Source: Streptomyces albus subsp. chlorinus
Lineage (GTDB): Bacteria > Actinomycetota > Actinomycetes > Streptomycetales > Streptomycetaceae
DNA length: 64,000 bases
Direction: 5' to 3'
Assembly: GCF_013302895.1 (NCBI RefSeq)
Contig: NZ_VJOK01000001.1
Location: 7,072,694 to 7,136,693 of the forward strand
The notes below the pieces were generated by a model. The model had not been told where the DNA came from and did no database searches. It saw only the letters and a program-made list of their open reading frames with translations. Below are positions 23,700 through 31,810 of the stretch, in pieces. The stretch's first letter is position 1; each line of letters opens with the position of its first letter. A program made the position numbers and the translations under genes.

Positions 23700-25667
23700 A
23701 TGCCTGTGCCGCCCCACATCACGCTGCCACCGGCCGACCGCGTCCGCTCGCCCCGCACGGGATGGACCCGCACCCACTGGGAGACGGTGGCCGACCGGAT
23801 GCTGGACGCGCTCCTGCCGTACGCCACCCCGGGGCTCGCCCAGTACCGGCTGCCGGGCCGGGGCAGCTGGTCGGGGCTCGTCGTCGACGGCCTGGAGGGC
23901 TTCGCCCGGTCCTTCCTGCTCGCCGCGTGCCGCATCGCGGGTGCCGGCGGCGAGGGGGTGCCGGAACTGATCGAGCGGTATGCCGCCGGGCTTGCCGCCG
24001 GCACCGACCGGGCGAGCGGCGAGTCGTGGCCGGCGATCACCGACCGCTCCCAGCAGATGGTCGAGGCCGCCTCCATCGCCGTCGCCCTGCACGAGACCCG
24101 CCCCTGGCTGTGGGACCAGATGGACAGCCGGGTGCGCCAGCGCGTCGTCGACTGGTTCTCGGGCTTCGTCGGCGCGCGCACCTGGGACAACAACTGGCGC
24201 CTCTTCCAGGTGGTGTCCGAGCAGTTCCTCGCCTCGGTGGGCGCCCCGTACCGCAGGGAGGACATCGAGCGCGGTCTGGACCGGATCGAGGACTGGTACG
24301 TCGGCGACGGCTGGTACACGGACGGCGACGGCCGCCACTTCGACTACTACGCCGGCTGGGCCCTGCACCTCTACCCGCTGCTGTGGTCCAGGATGGCCGC
24401 CGCCACCGGGGGCGCCGCGGGTGACGGAGGCGGGCGCACCGAGGTCTACCGGCAGCGTCTCGCCGCCTATCTGACCTGCTACCCGCACTTCTTCGGCGCC
24501 GACGGCGCCCCCGTCCACCAGGGACGCTCCCTCACCTACCGCTTCGCCGCCCTGGCACCCCTGTGGGCGGGCGCCCTGACGGACTGCAGCCCGCTGCCGC
24601 CCGGCCTCACCCGCCGCCTCGGGTCGGGGACGCTGCGGCACTTCCTGGAGCGCGGAGTGCCCGACGAGCGGGGACTGCTGCCGCTGGGCTGGTACGACAC
24701 GTTCCTGCCCAGCACTCAGGGCTACTCCGGCCCGGCGTCACCGTACTGGGCGAGCAAGGGCTTCCTCGGCCTGCTGCTGCCCGCCGGCCACCCGGTGTGG
24801 ACGGAGACCGAACGCCCGCTGCCCGTCGAGGAGGACGACCAGCGCGTGGCGCTGCCCGCGCCGGGCTGGCTGCTGCACGGCACCACGCACGACGGCATCG
24901 TCCGGCTCGTCAACCACGGCAGCGACCACCAGCCGCCGGAGGGCGGGGGCCGGGACGATCCGCACTACTGCGCCTTCGCCTACTCGACGGCCACCGCGCC
25001 CGTCACCGCCCCGCACGCCCGCCCGAGGGCCGCCGACAACCACCTCGCTCTCCTCACCCCGGACGGCGCCTCCTCGCGCCGTGTCCGCATCCACCCGCTG
25101 GACTGCGGGGACGGCCGGGCAGCGTCCTGGCACGAGGCCGAACTCCCCGGCCACCGAAGGACTTTCCGCATCGAGACGGTCTCGCTGCTGCACGGCCCCT
25201 GGGAGGTCCGCGTCCACCGCGTCCAGGCCCCGGCCGGTGCGTGCGTCCGCGAGACCGGATACGCGGTCGCACACCGGCGCGTCCCGCACACGCGGACGGG
25301 GCCTGGCTGGGCCCTCGCCCGCACGGAGGACGGGCTGACGAGCGCCCTGGTCGCCCTGCACGGCTGGGACGAGGACGGAGCGGCGGTCCTCCAGGCGACA
25401 CACGCCACCGCGTACGGCCCCCACGCGGCGATCCCCTCCCTCGCACTGGCCCGGCACCCGGGCGGAACCAGCGTCCACATCTCCTTGATCGCACTGTCCC
25501 GGGACGCCGTCGATCCCCGCGCACTGCGTGAGGCGGTCACCGCCGTCGTCGTCGAGGAGACGGGCGAGGGGCACCCGGGCGACAAGGACGCGGGCGGCGG
25601 GCACGGGATCGAGGTGCGGTTCACCGACGGCACCGTTGTGCGTCCCGTCCTTCCGGCGGGCCCCTGA
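23700..25667 (+). CDS. DUF2264-family protein (putative glycan-active enzyme)
   Basis: 655 residues from the ATG at 23700. The N-terminal (alpha/alpha) barrel has the family blocks WSGLVVDGLEGFARSFLLAA, TWDNNWRLFQVV and YYAGWALHLYP. The middle motif SPYWASKGFLGLLLP is also characteristic, and a beta-sandwich follows from about residue 400. Some DUF2264 proteins have been shown to be glycoside hydrolases (GH154, beta-glucuronidase), as I recall. There is no signal peptide, so the substrate is probably an imported oligosaccharide. No transporter gene is nearby. Confidence 0.82.
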   Translation: MPVPPHITLPPADRVRSPRTGWTRTHWETVADRMLDALLPYATPGLAQYRLPGRGSWSGLVVDGLEGFARSFLLAACRIAGAGGEGVPELIERYAAGLAAGTDRASGESWPAITDRSQQMVEAASIAVALHETRPWLWDQMDSRVRQRVVDWFSGFVGARTWDNNWRLFQVVSEQFLASVGAPYRREDIERGLDRIEDWYVGDGWYTDGDGRHFDYYAGWALHLYPLLWSRMAAATGGAAGDGGGRTEVYRQRLAAYLTCYPHFFGADGAPVHQGRSLTYRFAALAPLWAGALTDCSPLPPGLTRRLGSGTLRHFLERGVPDERGLLPLGWYDTFLPSTQGYSGPASPYWASKGFLGLLLPAGHPVWTETERPLPVEEDDQRVALPAPGWLLHGTTHDGIVRLVNHGSDHQPPEGGGRDDPHYCAFAYSTATAPVTAPHARPRAADNHLALLTPDGASSRRVRIHPLDCGDGRAASWHEAELPGHRRTFRIETVSLLHGPWEVRVHRVQAPAGACVRETGYAVAHRRVPHTRTGPGWALARTEDGLTSALVALHGWDEDGAAVLQATHATAYGPHAAIPSLALARHPGGTSVHISLIALSRDAVDPRALREAVTAVVVEETGEGHPGDKDAGGGHGIEVRFTDGTVVRPVLPAGP

Positions 25668-25719
25668 CACCCGAGGGACCGCCGCACCCGGCCGGCGGCC
25701 CGCGAGGGGGCGCGTGCCC

Positions 25720-25743
25720 TGCCGGGGCGGCGTGGCCCCGGCA
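25720..25743. terminator. Bidirectional hairpin between convergent genes
   Basis: A 9-bp stem (TGCCGGGGC with GCCCCGGCA) around a 6-nt loop lies between the ends of the DUF2264 gene and the convergent LLM gene. It could terminate both. Confidence 0.55.
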
Positions 25744-25757
25744 CGGCCCCGCGGCCT

Positions 25758-26609
25758 TCACAGGAGATCGGCGAGACGGTCCACCTGCCGCGGGTCGCGG
25801 CCGTAGCAGTAGAGCATGACCTCGTCGGCGCCGAGACCGTCGAAAGCGGCGAGGGCACCGCGGATCTCGCCCGGCGTGGTCAGCATGCCGGCGACCATGC
25901 GCTCGGGCATACCGGTGAAGGCGTAGTACGCGTACATGCTGGCCCGCGCCTCGTCGATCAGCTCCTGGGGGCCGAGGGCGACGTTGACCTGGGCGACGAG
26001 GCGGGGCTCGCCTTCGCGGCCGTGCTCCGCCCAGCCGGCGCGGACGGTGTCGAACAAGCCGCCGGCCCAGGAGGGAGCCGCGGCGGCGAGGAAGCCGTCG
26101 CCCCACCGCGCCACACGGGCGAGCGCGGCGGGCTTGAAGCCGCCGAAGAGCACCTCGGGGCCGCCCGGACGGAAGGGCGCGGGGCCGATGGGGCCGACGC
26201 CGTCCCCGTAGGGCTCCCCGGACCACAGGCGGCGCATCACCGCCATCTGCTGGTCCAGGCGCCGTCCCCGGGCGCGGAGGTCCACCCCCGTGACCTGGTG
26301 GTCGTCCGCCCGGCCGCCGATACCCAGACCGAGGACCAGCCGGCCCTCCGACAGCCGGTCCAGTGTGGCGGCCTGCTTGGCGAGCAGCGCGGTGCCGCGC
26401 AGCGGGGCGAGCAGCACCTCGGTCTGGAGGCGGATACGGGAGGTGGCACCGGCGAGGACGGCGAGGGCCACCAGCGGTTCGGGGTTGTGGTAGACGAGCC
26501 GGTCGAGCAGGCCGAGCGTGCTGAAGGGACCGGCGTCGGCACGACGGGCCCAGGAGAGCAGGGCCGCGGGGTCGTCGACGGGCAGGCCGATACCGACGTT
26601 CACGTTCAC
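25758..26609 (-). CDS. LLM class F420- or FMN-dependent oxidoreductase
   Basis: 283 residues from the GTG at 26609, which has a perfect AGGAGG eight nt upstream; this decides against the ATG at 26663. It begins VNVGIGLPV and contains the LLM markers LAGATSRIRLQTEVLLAP and LDRLSEGRLVLGLGIGGR. It differs clearly from the MsnO8-type paralogue at 22233. Substrate is unknown; many actinomycete members use coenzyme F420. Confidence 0.88.
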   Translation of the reverse strand: MNVNVGIGLPVDDPAALLSWARRADAGPFSTLGLLDRLVYHNPEPLVALAVLAGATSRIRLQTEVLLAPLRGTALLAKQAATLDRLSEGRLVLGLGIGGRADDHQVTGVDLRARGRRLDQQMAVMRRLWSGEPYGDGVGPIGPAPFRPGGPEVLFGGFKPAALARVARWGDGFLAAAAPSWAGGLFDTVRAGWAEHGREGEPRLVAQVNVALGPQELIDEARASMYAYYAFTGMPERMVAGMLTTPGEIRGALAAFDGLGADEVMLYCYGRDPRQVDRLADLL

Positions 26610-27059
26610 GGGAGAGTCCTCCTGAAGAAGGGTCGACAAAGGAAGCTGCCGCCCCTCCGGCACCTCGGCGAGGTGGGACGTTCCCGCTCTGCGGCGTGCT
26701 CCTGGAGAACGTCTCTTCGAAGTGCCCCGACCCTAGAGCGAGCGGGCCGCGGGCAGCAAGGTGTTTCCCCACCCCGCTCGGCCGCCCCCTTGGCCGGTCG
26801 CCTCCTCCAGCGCCTCGCCCAGGTGTGCGATCACCGGAGCGAGCCGCCGCGGATGTGCCGCGGTGGCGCGGGTGTCACCGGGGACCAACGGGTGCTGGAC
26901 CGCTTTGAGGAGGCGCGCCTGCCGGGTGAGGAGCGGCGCCCGTGCACCAGGACGAGGAAGCCCCCTGACCACTGCCCGCCCGACCCCGGCAGCCCGCTGC
27001 CCGGCCGGCCCGTGCCGCGCGGACCCCTCCTCAACTCCCCTTGGACATAGCCGGCTTGA
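26610..27059. other. 450-bp region without a supported gene
   Basis: No frame with a ribosome site and family similarity is seen. A minus-strand open frame at 26733-26972 contains LLKAVQHPLVPGDTRATAAH and looks like the end of a real protein, but I do not recognise it. Gene decay is likely here, given the HEAT-repeat remnant directly downstream. Confidence 0.4.
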
Positions 27060-27510
27060 GGGCAGCGGGACGACACCGGCATCGCGGTCTGGGCGATCCG
27101 GTCACTGGGCCGGATCGGCACTCCCGCCGTCCCGGTGCTCTCCGTACCGGTCGGGCACGCTCCCCGGCGGCCGGCCGCGAGACAGCGGGAGCTGCCCGCC
27201 GCCCTCGGCCGGCTGACCGGCGGCCCCTTCGGCGAAGAGATCCGCCTCGCCGCGGTCCGTGCGCTCGACGGACGGCCGGAGCCGGGGTGCACGGAGCCGC
27301 TGCTGAGGTTCCTGGACGACCGGCGCACCCAGTACTTCTGGCGCGGCCTGGCGGTGCGTGCCCTCGCCCGTATCGAGGACGAGGCGGCCGTCCAGCGGGT
27401 GGTCGCCCATTTCGAGGAGCAGCGCTCCTCCACCCACGGCCGTTACCGGGCCGAGGCCGCGAAGCTCTCGGTATCGTCGCGGCCCGCCGGAGGCCCGGCC
27501 GGATGGAGCG
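27060..27510 (+). pseudogene. HEAT-repeat protein remnant
   Basis: From the in-frame TGA at 27057 the frame reads clear HEAT-type helices: TGIAVWAIRSLGRIGTPAVP, then EEIRLAAVRALDG, then RGLAVRALARIEDEAAVQRV. There is no good start codon or ribosome site ahead of the first repeat, and after about 27510 the frame runs on as low-quality sequence. I read it as a truncated gene whose 5' part is lost. A short functional product from an internal start near 27135 is possible but unsupported. Confidence 0.5.
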
Positions 27511-27695
27511 GGAACCCGGGGCAACTCCCTGATCCGGGCGGCCCGGTGAGCACCGCCGCTCGCCACACCGCCGGGCGCCGCGGCCCTCGACGTCTCCGAG
27601 CCCAGCCTCTCGTCGCGGTCGAAGCGGCCGTGGTCCTCGACCGACCGGTGCCGGACAGCGGTCCACGCGGGACCGGCCGGCACCGGCCGGGCGCG

Positions 27696-28301
27696 TCAGG
27701 CCCGGGGCTCCCGCCGCATGGCCCACAGCACCGGCCCGCCTCCCGGCAGCCGCAGCTCCTCGCGCACGGTGAAACCGAAGTGCTCGTAGACGGGGAGGTT
27801 GGAGGACTTGGAGGACTCCAGGCAGACGGGCATCCCCGCCGCGTCGGCCTTGGCCAGCCCCGAGCGCAGCAGCGCCGCCCCGTGCCCCTGGCCCTGGGCG
27901 GCCGGGTCGGCGCCCAGCACCGCCAGGTACCAGTGCGGCTCCTTCGGCGTGTGCTCGGCCGCCGCCTCGACGGCCTCGCGGAACAGGCCGGCCCGGTCAC
28001 CGAGGATGTCCTGGAGTCCCCGGACCGTCTCCGCGTCGGGAACGGCCTTGTCCCGGCCCTCCGGCGGCACCCAGAAGGCGGCTGCCGCGTCGGTGCGCTC
28101 GCACACGCCGTGGCGGCCGTACTGCCGGGCGAGGAGTGTGGCGAAGTAGCGTCCCAGCCCCGCCTCGCGCGTGGAGTCGTCAGGGAAGAACCAGCGCATC
28201 ATGGGGTCGTCGTCGAAGGCGCGGGCCAGGATGCGGCCGACGGGTCCGGCGTCGTCGGCAGTGGCCCTCTTCGGGGTGTTCGTTATCGGCACACGGGGCA
28301 T
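27696..28301 (-). CDS. GNAT-family N-acetyltransferase
   Basis: 201 residues from the ATG at 28301; the longer upstream frame is unrelated. The acetyl-CoA loop is present (VLGADPAAQGQGHGAALL), followed by the C-terminal strand with ESSKSSNLPVYEHFGFTV. The N-terminal VGRILARAFDDDPMMRWFFP is typical of a common actinomycete GNAT subgroup of unknown substrate. Confidence 0.9.
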   Translation of the reverse strand: MPRVPITNTPKRATADDAGPVGRILARAFDDDPMMRWFFPDDSTREAGLGRYFATLLARQYGRHGVCERTDAAAAFWVPPEGRDKAVPDAETVRGLQDILGDRAGLFREAVEAAAEHTPKEPHWYLAVLGADPAAQGQGHGAALLRSGLAKADAAGMPVCLESSKSSNLPVYEHFGFTVREELRLPGGGPVLWAMRREPRA

Positions 28302-28669
28302 TCTGCCCCGTTGGTGATCTTCGCCCTTCGGCGGGCGGCCCGTTGACCACGGGGGCGGCGAGGGGCCAGCCGGCGGGCGCGTCCCCGTCTCCGGTCGGTG
28401 TCCCGTGCCAGGGCATCGGCTTTCGGACGCCGGTCGCACTTCCTCCTTTCCCGGCGGGAGGCCGCGCCGGCTTTCCGGACGGAGCTTCGGTGCCAAGCTC
28501 TCCCGGCGGAGCCTCGGTGACAAGCTCACCGTCCGGCGCCTCTTTGACGTCCCGCCCCCATGGTCCCGGCCGCCTCTTCTCCTCGCCTTTCGCAGGCCCG
28601 TGTCGTCCGGCTGGTGAGACCTCGTCGATCGGGGCCGCACCGGGGTCGTCCGAGGCCCTGGCCGGCGGA
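28302..28669. other. 368-bp region with an imperfect direct repeat, no supported gene
   Basis: Open frames on both strands are low-complexity. Around 28480-28535 a unit close to GGAGCYTCGGTGMCAAGCTC occurs twice with a few mismatches. No function is apparent. Confidence 0.4.
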
Positions 28670-28909
28670 TCAGGGCCCCTCCGGGGGCCACGCACGCAGC
28701 ACTTCGCTTCCGGCGCCGGTCTCACGGGTCAGGGTGATGACCGTGCCGGGGGTGCTGCCGTAGAGGCCGATCCACTCGCGGTAGCGGCGCTCGGCCGTCT
28801 CGCGGTCGGTCCACCAGCCGCTGTTGAGGGGCCCGCCGGGCCGGAAGCGGCAGGTGAGGCGGTAGACCACCGGCTCCGACGGGTCGGGCCGCGAGGACGG
28901 GTGGGGCAC
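28670..28909 (-). CDS. Small conserved-looking hypothetical protein
   Basis: 79 residues from a GTG at 28909. The composition is not that of a shadow frame: a beta strand (VVYRLTCRFRP), a central helix (DRETAERRYREWIGLYG) and another strand (GTVITLTRE). It lies downstream of a 280-bp gap and has no operon partner. I do not recognise the family. Confidence 0.6.
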   Translation of the reverse strand: MPHPSSRPDPSEPVVYRLTCRFRPGGPLNSGWWTDRETAERRYREWIGLYGSTPGTVITLTRETGAGSEVLRAWPPEGP

Positions 28910-29191
28910 GCCGCGACTGTAGGAGCCCTCCGGCAGGAAAGATCCGGTCCGCTGCCGTGGCGCGCGCTTCTTCTCCGGGATGGGCTAATCGACGGGCCCG
29001 ATGGGCGGTGGCCCGTCTTCTGCCCGGCGGCTCCGGTACGGCCCGGGACGGTGCGGGTGCGGGCGTGGTGTGCATCCATTATGCCCCGGGAAGGCCCGCT
29101 GTTTCTTCGTCCTCACAGATGATCTTGTGTCTGCTCAAGGGGCTTACGGTGAGGTGCGACCCCAGGAACGAGCCACCAGGAGCGCTTCCCC

Positions 29192-30127
29192 ATGCCTTCT
29201 TCAGCCCCCGAGGACCGTCTTGTCACCCGTGACGGCATCGGCCTGGCCGTGCGCGACCACGGCGGGGACGGTCCGCCGCTGCTCCTCCTGCACGGTGCGG
29301 GGCGCACCCTGGCGGACTGGGCGGCCGTCGCCCCGATGCTGACCGCGCGGCACCGCGTGGTGGCCATGGACCTGCGCGCCCATGGCCGTTCCGAATCCGG
29401 GCCGTGGACGTTCCCCGCCGTTCTCGACGACGTCGAGGCGGTGCTGGACGCGTTCGCCCTCCCGCACGCGCTGCCCGTCGGCCATTCGCTCGGCGGGATG
29501 GTCGCCGCCCTGTACGCCCTGCACCATCCGGCCGCACCCGCGGCGGTCAACCTCGACGGTCACGGATACGGCCGGCCCGAGCAGTACGCCGGCCTGGACC
29601 GCGACCACGTCGAGAGCAGGCTGGCCGAGGTCCGGCGGTTCGCCGCGCGGGCGGCGGGCCAGGAACTGCCGGCAGAGGCCATGGACGTCCTGCTCGCACG
29701 GCAGACCTCCATGGCCGAGGACCTCGGCATACCCGGCACGCTGTTCGAGGCGGGACTGCGCAGGGCTCTCGCCGAGTGCGAGGACGGCAGGCGGTACCTG
29801 CGGCCCGAGCGCGCACCGGCGCTGCAGATGCTGGCCGCCATGGACCAGCTCGATCTCTTCGGGGTCTACCGGCGCCTCACGTGTCCGCTGCTGATCTGCC
29901 GGGCGGCCCGCCCCAACCCGCCGACGCCCGGCCTGCCCTGGTTCGACGCGCTCATGGCCGCCTACGCCACGGGACTGGCGCGGGACCTCGCCCGGTTGGC
30001 CACGACGCACCCTCACGTCACGGTCGAGGAAGTCGACGCCACACACGCCATGCTCCTGGAACGGCCGGACGACGTGGCGGCGCTGATCCTCACCTTCGCC
30101 GCCCGCCATACCGGGGCCCGCCGGTGA
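29192..30127 (+). CDS. Alpha/beta hydrolase
   Basis: 311 residues from the ATG at 29192, with AGGAG nine nt upstream. Oxyanion-hole strand LLLLHGAGRTLADW, nucleophile elbow G-H-S99-L-G-G, and a late His in VDATHAMLLERPD complete the triad. A cap insertion lies at about 125-200. It is probably an esterase or small-molecule hydrolase in the cytosol, since no signal peptide is seen. The gene stands alone. Confidence 0.9.
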   Translation: MPSSAPEDRLVTRDGIGLAVRDHGGDGPPLLLLHGAGRTLADWAAVAPMLTARHRVVAMDLRAHGRSESGPWTFPAVLDDVEAVLDAFALPHALPVGHSLGGMVAALYALHHPAAPAAVNLDGHGYGRPEQYAGLDRDHVESRLAEVRRFAARAAGQELPAEAMDVLLARQTSMAEDLGIPGTLFEAGLRRALAECEDGRRYLRPERAPALQMLAAMDQLDLFGVYRRLTCPLLICRAARPNPPTPGLPWFDALMAAYATGLARDLARLATTHPHVTVEEVDATHAMLLERPDDVAALILTFAARHTGARR

Positions 30128-30178
30128 CGGACCCGCACCCCCAACCGGTTCTCCCACACCGCTGACGGCTCCGGTTCG

Positions 30179-31804
30179 TCACTCCTGGAAAGAGCGGCCG
30201 GGAATCACGCAGTTCTTCGGCTGCTCCCGGCCCGTGGGCCAGCCCAGGCCGACGAACTTCAGCTTGCCGCGCCCCCTTTGGCCCGGATCCAGTTCCACCA
30301 CCGCCGCGGGCTTGTCGTAGGCGTTCCCGCCGCTGGTCAGACAGATCAGACCGCTCGTGCCCCGCACCCGGTGCCGGGACTGGAGCAGCGACCACTGCCG
30401 CCCGACGTCCTCGCGGCTGGGCACCGCCTCGGCGCCGCCCTTCTGCGCCTGGTGCAGCGCCTTGCCGATGGTGACCAGCCCGTCGTAGACGAGCATCGTC
30501 CGGGAGTCCTCCAGGTTCGGGCCGGATCCGAGCCGTATGCCCTCGCCGCGCGTGGTCTCGATCCGCTTCCGCAGGGTGTCCAGGGCGGCCTTGGGCTCGG
30601 TGAGGTACTGGGGCAGGTCCTCCTCGGCAGGTGAGCGGTCGTGGTCCGCCTTCCACTCACGGCGCCAGTCGGCCAGCTCGGTGCGCCAGGCGTCCGGGTG
30701 CGCGGGGGCGGCGTACTGCACCGTGACCTTGGCCCGGCCGTCCTCGCCGCGCAGGTGCGCCCAGTCCTTCGCGGACATGTCCTGCCGCAGCGACGCGGCG
30801 TCGGAGCCGCTGATGAGGGTGTAGTGCCGGTTCGCGCAGTCCACCTGGGCCAGTTTGAGCGCGAAGATCCGCAGGTGCAGCGTACGGCCCGCGAAATAGA
30901 CGGTGTCGGCGCCGGAGTCGCAGATGTTGTTGGCCGTCTGGGTGAACTGGTTGCCGGTCGAGCCTGCTTCATGGATGGCCGGCGACTCGAAGGGCATCGC
31001 GGCGGGACCGGGCGGGCCCTTCTCCTCGATCCCGCTGAACGCCCTGGCCAGCGACTGGCTGTAGCCGTCGGCGCGCTTGTCGTAGACCAGCACCGTCCTG
31101 CGGTTCTCCCGGCCCCGTTCCCCGTTGAAGTCGGCCAGTGCCCGGGCCGCGTCGTGGTTGGTGGGGATGATCCGGGCCAAGCCGGGGAAGCGCGGCTCCG
31201 CCGTGCCGTCCGGACGGTCCTTGTTCGCGAGCCTGTCCCCGCTGATCCGGGAGGCCAGCACCGGCACCTTGTGCCGCGTCAGCCGCGCGACAGCCTTCTC
31301 GGTCTCGTCGAGGCTGAGGTTGAAGCCCGTGACGGCCCGCAACCGGTCCCGGGACGAGTCGGCCATTCGCAGCAGAGTGTCCACGACCTTTCCCTGGTGC
31401 CGGTAGTCCCGCCCGGGGTTGGCCAGCACCAGCCGGATCTTCGGCGGCTCCCCCTCGCCCTCGTTGGCCTGCCGCTGCCCCAGGTACGCGCCCTGCACGT
31501 CGCTGCGCATCTGCCGGCGCAGCGCCGTCCTGTCCGACTGGAGCGGCAGCATCACCGCCACCGTCACGTGCGGCCGGCCGTCGATGCGCTTGTTCTCGCG
31601 TGCGATGGCCCGGGCCACGGCAGCGATCTCCGGCGTACCGAAGTCGTAGCCCTCGCCGTTGACGCCGACGCACTCGTCACCGATCCGCTCGATCCCGTCG
31701 GTGCAGGTGTCCGGCGTCTTGAGGACGGACAGACCGAACCAGACGCACGCCGTGACCGTCCCCACGGCCAGCAGCGCGTAGAGGATCTTCTGCCACCTGG
31801 GCAT
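30179..31804 (-). CDS. Membrane-tethered periplasmic-binding-fold (Type 1) receptor-like protein
   Basis: 541 residues. One N-terminal membrane helix (about 6-26) is followed by CTDGIERIGDECVG and a large domain with the layout of branched-chain amino-acid receptors: VTVAVMLPLQSD, IRLVLANPGRDY, VTGFNLSLDET, RRTVLVYDKRADGYSQSLA, ADTVYFAGR. There is no lipobox, so it is held by the helix with the binding domain outside. AGGAGG overlaps the stop of the upstream NTPase gene, so the two are coupled. No permease or ABC ATPase is nearby, which suggests a sensing role rather than transport. Confidence 0.82.
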   Translation of the reverse strand: MPRWQKILYALLAVGTVTACVWFGLSVLKTPDTCTDGIERIGDECVGVNGEGYDFGTPEIAAVARAIARENKRIDGRPHVTVAVMLPLQSDRTALRRQMRSDVQGAYLGQRQANEGEGEPPKIRLVLANPGRDYRHQGKVVDTLLRMADSSRDRLRAVTGFNLSLDETEKAVARLTRHKVPVLASRISGDRLANKDRPDGTAEPRFPGLARIIPTNHDAARALADFNGERGRENRRTVLVYDKRADGYSQSLARAFSGIEEKGPPGPAAMPFESPAIHEAGSTGNQFTQTANNICDSGADTVYFAGRTLHLRIFALKLAQVDCANRHYTLISGSDAASLRQDMSAKDWAHLRGEDGRAKVTVQYAAPAHPDAWRTELADWRREWKADHDRSPAEEDLPQYLTEPKAALDTLRKRIETTRGEGIRLGSGPNLEDSRTMLVYDGLVTIGKALHQAQKGGAEAVPSREDVGRQWSLLQSRHRVRGTSGLICLTSGGNAYDKPAAVVELDPGQRGRGKLKFVGLGWPTGREQPKNCVIPGRSFQE

Positions 31805-31810
31805 TCCCCA

